Position numbers and translations under genes: made by a program. From Pseudomonas anatoliensis (lineage in GTDB: Bacteria; Pseudomonadota; Gammaproteobacteria; Pseudomonadales; Pseudomonadaceae), in NCBI RefSeq assembly GCF_017976235.1, contig NZ_JACVHC010000001.1, positions 1,178,001 to 1,242,000 on the forward strand: DNA of 64,000 nucleotides. The letters run 5' to 3'. Positions 51,762-61,808 of the stretch are shown here, one piece after another (position 1 is the first letter of the stretch; the number at the start of each line of letters is the position of its first letter). The notes beneath the pieces were generated by a model. The model ran no database searches. It was not told the DNA's origin and worked only from the letters and a program-made list of their open reading frames with translations.

Positions 51762-51787
51762 AACGGCCTGGACAGGGCCAGGCCGTT
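51762..51787 (-). terminator. Rho-independent terminator of tpx
   Basis: AACGGCCTGG and CCAGGCCGTT pair around ACAGGG, and on the minus strand the stem is followed by TTTTCATTT. It lies 30 bp after the tpx stop. Confidence 0.85.
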
Positions 51788-51817
51788 AACAATTGTAAAG
51801 CGTTTGTTTCAGAACGC

Positions 51818-52318
51818 TTATTTCAGAACGGCCAGCGCCGCTTCGTAATTAGGCTCTTCAGCGATTTCCTTGACCAGTTCGCTGTGCAGGACGTTGTCGT
51901 TTTCGTCCAGTACAACCACGGCACGAGCGGTCAGGCCTTTCAGCGGGCCGTCAGCGATGGCCACACCGTAGTTCTCGATGAACTCGGTGCCGCGCAGGGT
52001 CGACAGGTTCTGGACGTTTTCCAGACCTTCGGCACCGCAGAAACGCGCTTGGGCGAACGGCAGGTCAGCCGAGATGCACAGCACCACGGTGTTGCTGATG
52101 TCGTTGGCCTGAGCGTTGAACTTGCGCACGGAGGTGGCGCAGGTCGGGGTGTCGACGCTTGGGAAGATGTTCAGCACTTTGCGCTTGCCGGCGAAGTCTT
52201 TCAGGGTGACGTCGGACAGATTGCCGGCAACCAGAGAAAAGGCTGGCGCCTTGGAACCGGCTTGTGGCAACTGGCCGTTGACTTGAACCGGGTTGCCTTT
52301 GAGGGTGACTTGAGCCAT
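51818..52318 (-). CDS. tpx: Thiol peroxidase (Tpx)
   Basis: 166 residues, atypical 2-Cys peroxiredoxin that reduces peroxides using thioredoxin. Peroxidatic Cys60 in [16 protein letters not shown] and resolving Cys94 in [10 protein letters not shown] are present, with [20 protein letters not shown] at the N terminus. AAGGACTCAAGTC precedes the ATG. Single gene with its own terminator. Confidence 0.97.
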   Translation of the reverse strand: MAQVTLKGNPVQVNGQLPQAGSKAPAFSLVAGNLSDVTLKDFAGKRKVLNIFPSVDTPTCATSVRKFNAQANDISNTVVLCISADLPFAQARFCGAEGLENVQNLSTLRGTEFIENYGVAIADGPLKGLTARAVVVLDENDNVLHSELVKEIAEEPNYEAALAVLK

Positions 52319-52450
52319 GACTTGAGTCCTTCTGAACGTTGTTTTAGAAAATCACGCAGGGGCCGAAGTTAACCACGAAATTGTTCGACAACCTATGCCC
52401 GCGCTGAAATTGTCATGTTCTGAAACGCAAACTGCATACAACTCACACCC

Positions 52451-52728
52451 CCTGTAGGAGCTGCGCAACGCTGCGATCTCGTGATCTTTAAACAGCAAGA
52501 TCAAAAGATCGCAGCCTTCGGCAGCTCCTACATTTGAAATGCGTTCTCCCTGTAGGAGCTGCGCAACGCTGCGATCTCGTGATCTTTAAACAGCAAAGTC
52601 AAAAGATCGCAGCCTTCGGCAGCTCCTACATTTGAAATGCGTTCTCCCTGTAGGAGCTGCGGAACGCTGCGATCTTTTGATCTGAAACAGCAAAGTCAAA
52701 AGATCGCAGCGTTCGGCAGCTCCTACAT
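52451..52728. repeat. Three tandem REP pairs
   Basis: Inverted pairs at 52451-52533, 52549-52630 and 52647-52728 with a period of 98 bp; the first two are nearly identical, including the spacer TTTGAAATGCGTTCTCCC. They fill most of the 529-bp gap between tpx and the next gene. Confidence 0.93.
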
Positions 52729-52847
52729 GGGCTCGGGTCACTACAGTTTTGAGTTTCGGGCTGGCATCTTTGTAAATGCATCTGTCGATTCGCTCCAACC
52801 CCGTTCGACTATCACTGAATCCCCCCACACTCCACGGAGTACTCACC

Positions 52848-53273
52848 ATGCGATTCATGATCCTTGTCAAAGCCAGCGCCGACTCCGAGGCCGGCATCAT
52901 GCCCAGCGAAGAGCTGCTGACCGCCATGGGCAATTTCAACGAAGATCTCACCAAGGCCGGCATCCTCGTCGCAGCCGACGGCCTGCACCCGAGCAGCAAA
53001 GGCGCCCGCGTGCGGTTCTCGGGAGAAAAACGCACAGTGACCGACGGGCCCTTCATTGAAACCAAGGAACTGGTAGCCGGCTACTGGATCTGGGACGTGA
53101 AGTCGAAAGAAGAAGCCATCGAATGGGTCAAGCGCTGCCCCAACCCGATGCCGGGCTGCGACTCTGATATCGAGATTCGGCAGATATTCTCCGCCGAGGA
53201 TTTCGGCGCAGAATTCACGCCTGAATTGCGGGAGCAGGAAGAACGCATTCGCGAGCAAGCGAAAAAGCCCTGA
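52848..53273 (+). CDS. YCII-related (DGPF domain) protein
   Basis: 141 residues. The N-terminal MRFMILVKASADSEAG and the motif TDGPFIETKELVAGYWIW mark the YCII/DGPF family, whose members include small dehydrochlorinase-like or dimeric ferredoxin-like folds of unclear function. ATG 52848 is chosen for ACGGAG ten bases before; the upstream frame is open but inside REP flank. Single gene. Confidence 0.88.
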   Translation: MRFMILVKASADSEAGIMPSEELLTAMGNFNEDLTKAGILVAADGLHPSSKGARVRFSGEKRTVTDGPFIETKELVAGYWIWDVKSKEEAIEWVKRCPNPMPGCDSDIEIRQIFSAEDFGAEFTPELREQEERIREQAKKP

Positions 53274-53297
53274 ACAGTCCTCCGTGAACGCGACCTA

Positions 53298-53386
53298 CTG
53301 TAGGAGCTGCCGAAGGCTGCGATCTTTTGACTCTGGTTGTTTAAAAACAAGATCAAAAGATCGCAGCCTGCGGCAGCTCCTACAGG
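53298..53386. repeat. REP pair between convergent genes
   Basis: CTGTAGGAGCTGCCGAAGGC and its inverted partner, ending 9 bp before the stop of the minus-strand lipoprotein gene. Confidence 0.9.
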
Positions 53387-53394
53387 GTGCGCGA

Positions 53395-54072
53395 TTACTT
53401 GGCTTCAGCTTTCAGCTTGAGGTACGACTGATGCACATCCGAAGCCCAGCCATCGATCACGGCTTTGACGTCATTGGCCTGCATTACTTGCGAGTCGTTC
53501 TCCAGCGGTTTGCCAGTCCCTTTACGCACGACCTGAGCAACAACCTTGTTGTTGCCGCCATCAATGAACACCGCTTCAGTGGCCAGGGTAGTTTCCTGAT
53601 CGCGGATCCCGGTGGCAGTGCTCACCGCCGCCGCCACCAGTGCAATCGGAATCACCTCATAAACTTTCAGGCCTTCTGTCTTGCTGCTGACTGCAGTGAT
53701 CGCCGGACGCACCACAAACACCCCTGGTCCAGGACCGGTGGCGAGTGGCAACGACTTGCCGAGTTCACGCTTGAGCGCTTGATCGTAGTAGCTGGTGATG
53801 CCGTTGAGCGTCTGTTGCGGGACTTTCGCTGTCGCTTGCGGTTTCGGATAGAGCTGGCTCGGTTCGACGTAAAAGCTGGTGAATTTCTTGATGTCGAGTT
53901 TCGGGTCCATCCAGCGCATCACCTCGGCACCGGACGGCGACTTGGCCTCTTTAAGTTGGCTGTAATCCTTGAGAAACCCCGAATATTCATCGGGAGCGAC
54001 GGTTTTGCTTGAGCAGCCCACCACGCCGAGGGTAGCAATGCACAGCGTGCCCATCATTACTGCTAGCTTCAT
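53395..54072 (-). CDS. DUF3313-type lipoprotein
   Basis: 225 residues with a lipoprotein signal (MKLAVMMGTLCIATLGVVGC, acylated Cys20). The mature part, GFLKDYSQLKEAKSPSGAEV followed by RWMDPKLDIKKFTSFYVEP, fits DUF3313 proteins, here named from memory. Probably periplasmic face of an envelope membrane. Function unknown. Divergent from the cytochrome gene. Confidence 0.82.
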   Translation of the reverse strand: MKLAVMMGTLCIATLGVVGCSSKTVAPDEYSGFLKDYSQLKEAKSPSGAEVMRWMDPKLDIKKFTSFYVEPSQLYPKPQATAKVPQQTLNGITSYYDQALKRELGKSLPLATGPGPGVFVVRPAITAVSSKTEGLKVYEVIPIALVAAAVSTATGIRDQETTLATEAVFIDGGNNKVVAQVVRKGTGKPLENDSQVMQANDVKAVIDGWASDVHQSYLKLKAEAK

Positions 54073-54285
54073 GCTGTAACTCCTGTCAGACGGCCGAAAA
54101 CTTTTATATAGGGGAAGTACAGGTATAGCTAAAGCCTCAGCAATTGCGCTTGGAAATCAGAAAATTCACGCAAGCCTGCGCGGCGGATCACAGCCGTCAT
54201 TTGACAGGCTCGCTACAGACAGCAAAGCTGCACCCAGCTTGAACGCACGCCAGACAGCAAAAGCACCTGGACTACGGAAGTCGCA

Positions 54286-56640
54286 ATGCCCAAGCATAAA
54301 AATAAAGCAGTGCAACCTGACCCTGATTCGTCGCAATCTTCCACTTCAAAACTCTTGTTCCCGATCACCATCGCTGTGCTGCTGGCAACCGGGACGGGCA
54401 TCGGCTGGTTTCTGTTCAGCCCGGCACCCGCGCCGCTCAAAGCGCCGCCGATCAGTGCCCCCGCACCTGTTACAGCAAAGCCCCAATCTGTCGCGTTGAA
54501 ACCGGCGACGATGGTCGACGAGCAACAATGCCAAGGCTGCCACACCGAGCAAGTCAAGGACTGGCAAGGGTCGCACCACCAATTGGCGATGCAACCGGCG
54601 AACGCCGACACGATGCTTGGCGATTTCAACAACATCACCTTCAAGGCCGAAAAAGAGACCACGCGATTCTCGCGCAAGGGCGATGAATTCTGGGTCAACA
54701 CCCCGGGTATCGACGGCAAGAATGCCGATTTCAAGGTGGCCTACACCTTCGGCATCGCGCCGCTGCAGCAATACCTGATCGAAGCCGGTGAGGGCCGTTT
54801 GCAGGCGCTGGGTGTGGCGTGGGATACCGAGAAAAATCGCTGGTTCCACCTCTACCCCGGCCAAGGCGTGAACTTCAAGAATCCGCTGCACTGGAGCAAG
54901 CCGAGCCAGAACGCCAACTTCATGTGCGTCGAGTGTCACACCACCGGTTTCAAGCGTAATTTCGATGCGGCCAGCAACACCTTCAACAGTCAATGGAACA
55001 GCCTTGGCGTCGGTTGTCAGGCCTGCCATGGCCCGGCATCCAGCCACCTTGAATGGACGCAGAAGAAAGGCGACCTGATTCATCAAGGGTTTGCCGTCGA
55101 CCTCAAGGACAAGAACGCCACTGTCGAGATCGAAACCTGCGCCCGCTGTCATTCGCGACGCGCGCCGCTGGGCGATGGCTTCACGGTCGGTAAACGCTTG
55201 ATGGATGACTACCTGCCCAGCACCCTCACCCGCGAACTGTATGCGCTGGACGGCAAGATCAAGGATGAAGTGTTCGAACACGGCTCGTTCCTGCAAAGCA
55301 AAATGTTCGACAAGGGTGTGCGTTGTAGCAATTGCCACAACCCGCACAGCAATGAGCTGAAAGCACCGGGCAACGCGGTCTGCCTGCAATGCCACAACAC
55401 CGCCGGCAAGACCTCGATCGAAAGCGTTGACGGCAAGGGCCTGCAAGCGAAGAACTACGATTCCATCGAGCACACCCGCCACACCATGGGCCAGCCTGGC
55501 TCGCAATGCGTGGATTGCCACATGCCCGGCAAGTTCTACATGGGCAATGATTTTCGGCATGACCACAGTTTCAGTATTCCCAACCCTGAGCGTGCGCAAA
55601 AACTCGGCACCCCCGACGCGTGCCTGACCTGCCACCAGGGCAAGGCTGGCGACAAGGTCACCGCGCAGTTCAAGCTGTGGAGCGCGTCGACCATATCCGA
55701 GACGCCGCGTTACGACGAAAGCTTGTGGCTGATCCGCAATGGCCAGCCCGGCGCCGCCAACGCACTGTATGAACAGTTGCAGCGCAGCAACCTGCCGGCG
55801 ATCCAGCGCGCGACGTTGCTGGCAGAACTGCCGCTGTATCCGAGTGAACAGGCATTGAAGCTGGCAACGCAGGATCTGAAAAATCTGGCGCCGCAGGTTC
55901 GCGAAAGTGCCGTGCGGGCGATCAGCGCGTTCCTGCCGCCACCGGAACGTGCCCCGCTGCTGACACCGTTGTTGGGTGATCCGGTGAAAGCCGTGCGCAT
56001 CGTTGCCGCGCGGGATCTGCTCAGCGTTGCGCGCAATGGTCTGGGCGCTGCGCAGGGGAATTGGGATGCGGCGATTGCCGAGTACGAAGCCGTACAGAAG
56101 AGTCTGCTGGAACGTGCCGAAGCCAATTTGAATCTGGCGATGCTGTATCAGGCCAGTGGCCGCAGTTCAGAAGTTGAAGCCCTGCTGCGCAGCGCGCTCA
56201 AACGCGATCCGGATTTCTTCCCGGCACTGGTGACGCTGGTCCAATGGCTGGAGGGCAATGGCCGCGGTCAGGAAGCGCAGACGTTGCTCGATGACAGCCT
56301 TAAGGCGCATCCGGACGCTGCTCTATTGCAACACACTCGCGGGCTATCGCTGATCCGCGCCGGCAAGACCGCCGAAGCCATGTCACCGCTGAAAAAAGCC
56401 GCACAACTGGAGCCGCAGAACGCGCAGTACGGTTACGTGCTGGCCGTGGCACTGCACGAAAGTGGCAAGGTCGATGAGGCGTGTGAAGTATTGGAAGTTT
56501 TGATCAAGGTCCAGCCAACGAATCGCAACGCGCGGCTGTCACTGATTCAGTACTACCTCGACAGTGGGCAGGAGCCGAAGGCGCAGGTGCTGTTGCAGGG
56601 CTGGAAGAAGATGAACATGGGTGATCCGGCCCTGAAATAA
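54286..56640 (+). CDS. Eight-haem c-type cytochrome with TPR domain
   Basis: 784 residues. One N-terminal membrane anchor (LLFPITIAVLLATGTGIGWFLF), a Pro/Ala linker, then eight CxxCH haem sites: CQGCH, CVECH, CQACH, CARCH, CSNCH, CLQCH, CVDCH, CLTCH. From about residue 480 it is helical with HEAT/TPR-like repeats (PALVTLVQWLEGNGRGQEAQ, LKKAAQLEPQNAQYGYVLAV). It would sit in the periplasm as an electron-transfer or multihaem enzyme with a protein-interaction tail. No reaction can be assigned; the N-terminal part resembles cytochrome c554-like modules. GGAAG at 54276-54280 supports the start. Confidence 0.9.
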   Translation: MPKHKNKAVQPDPDSSQSSTSKLLFPITIAVLLATGTGIGWFLFSPAPAPLKAPPISAPAPVTAKPQSVALKPATMVDEQQCQGCHTEQVKDWQGSHHQLAMQPANADTMLGDFNNITFKAEKETTRFSRKGDEFWVNTPGIDGKNADFKVAYTFGIAPLQQYLIEAGEGRLQALGVAWDTEKNRWFHLYPGQGVNFKNPLHWSKPSQNANFMCVECHTTGFKRNFDAASNTFNSQWNSLGVGCQACHGPASSHLEWTQKKGDLIHQGFAVDLKDKNATVEIETCARCHSRRAPLGDGFTVGKRLMDDYLPSTLTRELYALDGKIKDEVFEHGSFLQSKMFDKGVRCSNCHNPHSNELKAPGNAVCLQCHNTAGKTSIESVDGKGLQAKNYDSIEHTRHTMGQPGSQCVDCHMPGKFYMGNDFRHDHSFSIPNPERAQKLGTPDACLTCHQGKAGDKVTAQFKLWSASTISETPRYDESLWLIRNGQPGAANALYEQLQRSNLPAIQRATLLAELPLYPSEQALKLATQDLKNLAPQVRESAVRAISAFLPPPERAPLLTPLLGDPVKAVRIVAARDLLSVARNGLGAAQGNWDAAIAEYEAVQKSLLERAEANLNLAMLYQASGRSSEVEALLRSALKRDPDFFPALVTLVQWLEGNGRGQEAQTLLDDSLKAHPDAALLQHTRGLSLIRAGKTAEAMSPLKKAAQLEPQNAQYGYVLAVALHESGKVDEACEVLEVLIKVQPTNRNARLSLIQYYLDSGQEPKAQVLLQGWKKMNMGDPALK

Positions 56641-56664
56641 CCCCTTCGGGCCGCAATGACTCCA

Positions 56665-56746
56665 ATGTAGGAGCTGCCGCAGGCTGCGATCTTTTGACTT
56701 TAGAGATCAAGATCAAAAGATCGCAGCCTGCGGCAGCTCCTACAGG
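56665..56746. repeat. REP pair between convergent genes
   Basis: ATGTAGGAGCTGCCGCAGGC and inverted partner around a short TTTAGAGATC loop. Confidence 0.9.
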
Positions 56747-56758
56747 TTCAACGCAGAT

Positions 56759-57733
56759 TTACCAGGAAGAGGTTTCCCCACTCCTCAGCGCTATCTCCCG
56801 CCGGGTATTAGCCCGCATCGCCTTGTACAACGACACCGTGCCCACCAGCAAAATCGCCGCGCCAAACAGGAAGTCGATGTTGTACAACCGGAAGTCCTCC
56901 ACCGGCCCGATCAGCAGCACCCGCACCAGCGCAACCCCCACCAGCGTGGCGAGGAAGTCGATCCCCGGTTCTTCGCGATAGAACACCAGCAACAGCGGCA
57001 GACACAGCACCAGCAGAAACAACAGCACCACGGCTTTGAACGAGCCCTTGCGCTCAACGCTGAACGCGCATTCGTGCGGGCCGTAGGCCTTGTAATCCTC
57101 GTCGCGGATCATCGAGTTTTGCTCGGCGATGTAGTCGACGCGGTTGTACTTCTGGATCGGCGTGAAGGTGTTGGACATCTCCATCAGCGTGGTGATGTTC
57201 TTGAAGCGCAGGTCGACGCGCTCGCTGCCCTTGAGGTAATACAGCACCGGTTTGTAGCCGTAACGGTAGGTGTCGAACGGAAACGCGGTGACCTGCCCCT
57301 GCACGCCAATCGGGCGCGGTTCAAGTTCGGCAAATGCGCTTTTGTTAGTCGCTGAGAGGTTGCGGCTCAGGGGCTGCAACTTGACCTGTTCGAGGAAGAT
57401 CGGCGTCACGCCGTAGGACCACTGCAACGGTTCCAGACGCAGGCGCAGTTCGTTGCGGCCCAGGTCGTAGCGGTTGAACGTGCGTTCGGAGACCACCAGT
57501 GAACCGCTGAGCATGAACTCGCCACGCAGGTTGTTGGTGACGCGCAAGGTCAGTTGATCCTTGCCCAGCAGCGCTGCTTCAGTGGACGGCGGCGTGCCAC
57601 ACCACGCGGTGCTTTCGCCGACACCGCCGAGTTGGCCGTTGCGGTTTTCATTGAATACATAAAAGTAACTGGCCCACAGCGTCAGCATCAAAAGCAACGC
57701 GGTGAGGCCCAGGATTTTCTTGCCCGGACTCAC
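56759..57733 (-). CDS. Membrane protein of unknown function
   Basis: 324 residues. One N-terminal membrane helix (LGLTALLLMLTLWASYFYVF), ~200 residues outside the membrane, then three C-terminal helices (AVVLLFLLVLCLPLLLVFY; LATLVGVALVRVLLIGPV; IDFLFGAAILLVGTVSLY). The topology recalls DUF4436-type proteins but I cannot confirm a family. The extracytoplasmic part is beta-rich (QLTLRVTNNLRGEFMLSGSL). No operon partners. Confidence 0.78.
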   Translation of the reverse strand: MSPGKKILGLTALLLMLTLWASYFYVFNENRNGQLGGVGESTAWCGTPPSTEAALLGKDQLTLRVTNNLRGEFMLSGSLVVSERTFNRYDLGRNELRLRLEPLQWSYGVTPIFLEQVKLQPLSRNLSATNKSAFAELEPRPIGVQGQVTAFPFDTYRYGYKPVLYYLKGSERVDLRFKNITTLMEMSNTFTPIQKYNRVDYIAEQNSMIRDEDYKAYGPHECAFSVERKGSFKAVVLLFLLVLCLPLLLVFYREEPGIDFLATLVGVALVRVLLIGPVEDFRLYNIDFLFGAAILLVGTVSLYKAMRANTRREIALRSGETSSW

Positions 57734-57869
57734 TGATCAGACTCCCTTCTTCGATTCCATCGTCCAGCCGAAAACCCGCTGGCGACGGCGACTCTACCAA
57801 AAGGCCAGCATCGACCCAAGGAAAAATCCCGAATTGGTCAGGGTTCTAGGGGTTTCCCCGGTATGGCCA

Positions 57870-57952
57870 AGATCAAAAGATCGCAGCCTGCGGCAGCTCC
57901 TACAGGAGCTGCATTCCCATGTAGGAGCTGCCGCAGGCTGCGATCTTTTGAT
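57870..57952. repeat. REP pair in outward orientation
   Basis: AGATCAAAAGATCGCAGCCT arm first, then ATGTAGGAGCTGCCGCAGGC, directly before the stop of the DUF934 gene. Confidence 0.88.
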
Positions 57953-57955
57953 TCA

Positions 57956-58435
57956 TCAGCGTCTACGAAACAGTGGCCGCGGCTCGATGACTGACCGGCC
58001 ATACAGCACGCTCATTCCTGCCAACCCCTTCAGCGCATCCTCAGCCGATTTGTCCTCGCGCACAGCAAAACTGTCGAACCCGCACTGGCGCATATGGCTG
58101 AGCTGATCGCGCAGCACATCGCCAATCGCGCGCAATTCCCCGGTCCAGCCGAAACGACTGCGCAGCAGATAGGCCTGGCTGTAGGCGCGGCCGTCACGGA
58201 AACTCGGGAAATCCAGCGCAATCAGTGGCAATGACGCTAGCCAGGGCACGAGGCTTTCGGCATCGTCATCCGGGCCGAGCCACACGGCGTGGGTCGAGGG
58301 CCGTTCCAGCCATTGGGTCAAAGGCAGAATCAGCAATCCCGAAGCACTGGCCAACGCAGGCTCGCGAACCAGCGTCCACGGATCGTCCGTGACTATTTGC
58401 GCGACCCCCTCCTGCAACCGCAGCAGATTGTTCAT
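57956..58435 (-). CDS. DUF934 family protein, sulfite reductase partner
   Basis: 159 residues. The segment IALDFPSFRDGRAYSQAYLL followed by RSRFGWTGELRAIGDVLRDQ is the DUF934 signature. DUF934 genes habitually follow cysI-like genes in proteobacteria, and here it overlaps the cysI stop by ATGA. It probably helps assemble or feed the reductase; the mechanism is not known. Confidence 0.9.
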   Translation of the reverse strand: MNNLLRLQEGVAQIVTDDPWTLVREPALASASGLLILPLTQWLERPSTHAVWLGPDDDAESLVPWLASLPLIALDFPSFRDGRAYSQAYLLRSRFGWTGELRAIGDVLRDQLSHMRQCGFDSFAVREDKSAEDALKGLAGMSVLYGRSVIEPRPLFRRR

Positions 58436-60105
58436 GCCGACACCTCCAGCGCTTTGGGATACACACGTTCCTTGAACGGCTCCAGTCCGATCCGCGCCAA
58501 AGTGTCGACAAACAATTCCTCACTCTCGCGATAACGCACAAAGGTGCCAATGATCCGCTCGATCACCTGCGGCACCTCTGCTGCGCTGAACGACGGGCCG
58601 ATGACCTTGCCCAGCGCGCTGTTTTTGCCCTGCGCGCCGCCGAGGGTGATCTGGTACCACTCGCTGCCGTTCTTGTCGACGCCGAGGATGCCGATATTGC
58701 CGATGTGGTGATGGCCGCAGGCATTCATGCAGCCGGAGATGTTCAGGCTGATATCACCCAGATCGTGCAGGTAGTCGAGATTGTCGAAGCGCGCCTGAAT
58801 CGCCTGGGTGATCGGGATCGATTTGGCGTTGGCAAGTGCGCAGAAATCCCCGCCCGGGCAGGCAATGATGTCGGTCAACAATCCGACGTTGGCCGTCCCC
58901 AGATTGAGCTCGCACGCCAGTTGCCACAGCGCATACAGATCGGCTTTCGGCACATCGGGCAGGACGATGTTCTGCTCATGGGCAATGCGAATCTCGCCGA
59001 AACCGAAGCGCTCGGACCAGTCGGCGACCGCCAGCATCTGCAACTCCGTCACGTCTCCCGGCGGCGCGGCCTGACCGGGTTTGGTCGACAGCACTACGCT
59101 GGTGTAACCCGCCACTTTGTGCGGCTGCACGTTGCGCGCGACCCAGCGGGCAAACGCCGGGCTTTCGGCCAGCCGCGTGCCGTAGTCCAGATCGGTGTCG
59201 GGCATCTCGCGATAGGTCGGAGGCACGAAGGCACTGGCGACCCGCTGATATTCGGCCTCGGTCAACTGCGCCGGGCCGTCCTTGAGGTGCTGCCACTCCT
59301 CTTCGACTTCTTTGGCGAAGGCTTCGATGCCCAGTGCCTTGACCAGAATCTTGATCCGCGCCTTGTATTTGTTATCGCGCCGGCCATGGCGGTTGTACAC
59401 GCGCAGCACCGCCTCGACGTAAGACAGCAAGTGCTGCCACGGCAAGCCGTCACGGATCTGTAACCCGAGGATCGGCGTGCGCCCCAGACCACCACCAACG
59501 ATCACTCGCAAGAGCATTTGCCCATCGCGGCCGGGGTAAAGATACAGGCCGATGTCGTGCATCATGATTGCCGCGCGATCCTGCTTCGCCGAGCAGATGG
59601 CGATCTTGAATTTGCGCGGCAGAAAGAGAAATTCCGGGTTGATCGTCGACCATTGCCGGAGAATTTCCGCCAGTGGTCGCGGGTCGATCAACTCATCTGC
59701 CGCAACCCCGGCGAAGGCTTCGGTGGTGATGTTGCGCACGCAGTTGCCGGAGGTCTGGATCGCATGCATGTTGACCTGCGCCAGCCGTTCGAGAATATCC
59801 GGCACTTCGGCCAGTTCGATCCAGTTGAACTGCATGTTTTGCCGCGTGGTGAAGTGTCCGTAACCACGATCATAGTCAGCCGCGATGCTGGCCAGCGTGC
59901 GCATTTGCGCGGCGCTGAGCGTGCCGTAGGGAATCGCCACACGCAGCATGTAGGCGTGCTTTTGCAGGTACAGACCGTTTTGCAGACGCAGCGGCAGAAA
60001 CTCCTCCTCACTCAATTCCCCGGCCATGAAGCGCTCGACCTGATCGCGAAACTGCGCAACGCGCTCGAACACCAGCGCCCGGTCGTAATCATCGTATTGA
60101 TACAT
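58432..60105 (-). CDS. cysI: Nitrite/sulfite reductase, CysI-like
   Basis: 557 residues, sirohaem and 4Fe-4S hemoprotein reducing sulfite (or nitrite). HFTTRQNMQFNWIELAEVPD and RNITTEAF in the N-terminal half, sirohaem-binding region, and the cluster cysteines in CPGGDFCALANAKS and SGCMNACGHHHIGNIG. N-terminal part lacks a flavodoxin domain, as expected for a stand-alone hemoprotein subunit. Pseudomonads often have two paralogues (PA1838 and PA4130 in P. aeruginosa, from memory); the adjoining orphan ccoN favours the PA4130 type. Confidence 0.9.
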   Translation of the reverse strand: MYQYDDYDRALVFERVAQFRDQVERFMAGELSEEEFLPLRLQNGLYLQKHAYMLRVAIPYGTLSAAQMRTLASIAADYDRGYGHFTTRQNMQFNWIELAEVPDILERLAQVNMHAIQTSGNCVRNITTEAFAGVAADELIDPRPLAEILRQWSTINPEFLFLPRKFKIAICSAKQDRAAIMMHDIGLYLYPGRDGQMLLRVIVGGGLGRTPILGLQIRDGLPWQHLLSYVEAVLRVYNRHGRRDNKYKARIKILVKALGIEAFAKEVEEEWQHLKDGPAQLTEAEYQRVASAFVPPTYREMPDTDLDYGTRLAESPAFARWVARNVQPHKVAGYTSVVLSTKPGQAAPPGDVTELQMLAVADWSERFGFGEIRIAHEQNIVLPDVPKADLYALWQLACELNLGTANVGLLTDIIACPGGDFCALANAKSIPITQAIQARFDNLDYLHDLGDISLNISGCMNACGHHHIGNIGILGVDKNGSEWYQITLGGAQGKNSALGKVIGPSFSAAEVPQVIERIIGTFVRYRESEELFVDTLARIGLEPFKERVYPKALEVSA

Positions 60106-60365
60106 GCCACTGCCACCTCATCAGGACGCACACAATTCCTACAGATTTTCCCAGACTATGGCCGAACGGCGCAGCGCGTTACAGATTCACCTGAACGCAT
60201 AAAAACCGTATCAGGGCGTGGCAGATGGCCGCAGGCAGCACTTCAATCTGATCCGCATAAATGAAAGATTCCTGAGCCTGTTTTGTTTCCGGTGGGGTTT
60301 CTACAGTGCAACCCATGCCAGACCGGGTGGCCTGGCAAGACTTTGCAACCGTGGATGAACTGACC

Positions 60366-61793
60366 ATGAGCACAGCAACAATCGGACAGGCTTATAACTA
60401 CAAGGTCGTCCGCCAATTCGTCATCGCGACTGTTTTCTGGGGTGTCGTGGGCATGGCGATGGGGGTATGGATCGCCTCGCAACTGGTATGGCCAGAGATG
60501 AATCTGGACCTGCCGTGGACCACCTTCGGCCGCTTGCGACCGTTGCACACCAGCCTGGTGATTTTCGGTTTCGCCGGCAGCGCGCAATTCGCCGCCAGTT
60601 ACTACGCCGTGCAACGTACCTGTCAGGTGCGGCTGTATTCGGACAAGCTCGCCGCGTTCACATTCTGGGGCTGGCAATCGGTGATCGTGATCATGCTGAT
60701 CACCCTGCCGCTGGGCTACACCACCACCAAGGAATACGCCGAGATCGAATTCTCCGGCGCGGTGTGGATGGCGGTGGTCTGGGTGGCTTACGCCGTGGTG
60801 TTCTTCACTACCGTCGTGCAGCGCAAGACCAAGCACATCTATGTGGGCAACTGGTTCTTCGGCGCGTTCATTCTGGTGATCGCCATGCTGCACGTGGTCA
60901 ATCACCTGTCGATTCCGGTGGACTGGTTCAAATCCTATCCGGTGTATTCCGGCGCAACCGATGCCATGGTGCAGTGGTGGTACGGGCACAACGCGGTGGG
61001 TTTCTTCCTGACCACGGGTTTCTTGGGGATGATGTATTACTTCGTGCCGAAGCAGGTCAATCGGCCGGTGTATTCGTACCGGTTGTCGATCGTGCATTTC
61101 TGGGCGCTGATCACCCTGTACATCTGGGCCGGCCCCCACCACTTGCACTACACCGCGCTACCGGACTGGGCGCAGTCGCTGGGCATGGCGATGTCGCTGA
61201 TCCTGCTGGCGCCGAGCTGGGGCGGGATGATCAACGGGATGATGACCTTGTCCGGTGCGTGGCATAAGTTGCGTACCGACCCGATCCTGCGCTTTCTGGT
61301 GCTGTCGCTGGCGTTCTACGGGATGTCGACGTTTGAAGGGCCGATGATGGCGATCAAAACCGTCAACGCCCTCTCCCACTACACCGACTGGACCATCGGC
61401 CACGTGCACGCCGGCGCACTCGGCTGGGTAGCGATGATCACCTTTGGCGCGACGTATCACATGGTGCCGAAAGTGTTTGGCCGCGAGCAGATGTACAGCA
61501 CGCCGCTGATCAACCTGCACTTCTGGCTGGCGACCATCGGCACGGTGCTTTATATCGCTTCGATGTGGGTGAACGGCATCACCCAGGGCCTGATGTGGCG
61601 GGCGATCAACGAAGACGGCACGCTGACCTATTCGTTTGTCGAGGCGCTGCAGGCCAGCCATCCGGGGTTCATCGTGCGCTTTGCTGGTGGGGTGTTTTTC
61701 CTGACCGGGATGTTGCTGATGGCTTACAACGTCTGGCGTACCGTGCGGGTTGCGGACGTGGCACTGGCCCACCGTGAAGCGCAGATCGCCTGA
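60366..61793 (+). CDS. ccoN: Orphan cbb3-type cytochrome c oxidase subunit I (CcoN4-like)
   Basis: 475 residues, ~12 membrane helices. Haem and copper ligands are visible in [35 protein letters not shown] and [12 protein letters not shown]. No ccoO, ccoQ or ccoP follows, so it is an orphan subunit that would assemble with CcoO/CcoP encoded elsewhere. P. aeruginosa CcoN4 (PA4133) is such a subunit and is linked to cyanide tolerance. Start ATG 60366 matches the family N terminus ([18 protein letters not shown]). Divergent from cysI. Confidence 0.93.
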   Translation: MSTATIGQAYNYKVVRQFVIATVFWGVVGMAMGVWIASQLVWPEMNLDLPWTTFGRLRPLHTSLVIFGFAGSAQFAASYYAVQRTCQVRLYSDKLAAFTFWGWQSVIVIMLITLPLGYTTTKEYAEIEFSGAVWMAVVWVAYAVVFFTTVVQRKTKHIYVGNWFFGAFILVIAMLHVVNHLSIPVDWFKSYPVYSGATDAMVQWWYGHNAVGFFLTTGFLGMMYYFVPKQVNRPVYSYRLSIVHFWALITLYIWAGPHHLHYTALPDWAQSLGMAMSLILLAPSWGGMINGMMTLSGAWHKLRTDPILRFLVLSLAFYGMSTFEGPMMAIKTVNALSHYTDWTIGHVHAGALGWVAMITFGATYHMVPKVFGREQMYSTPLINLHFWLATIGTVLYIASMWVNGITQGLMWRAINEDGTLTYSFVEALQASHPGFIVRFAGGVFFLTGMLLMAYNVWRTVRVADVALAHREAQIA

Positions 61794-61808
61794 GGCAGGG
61801 AGCCGGTC

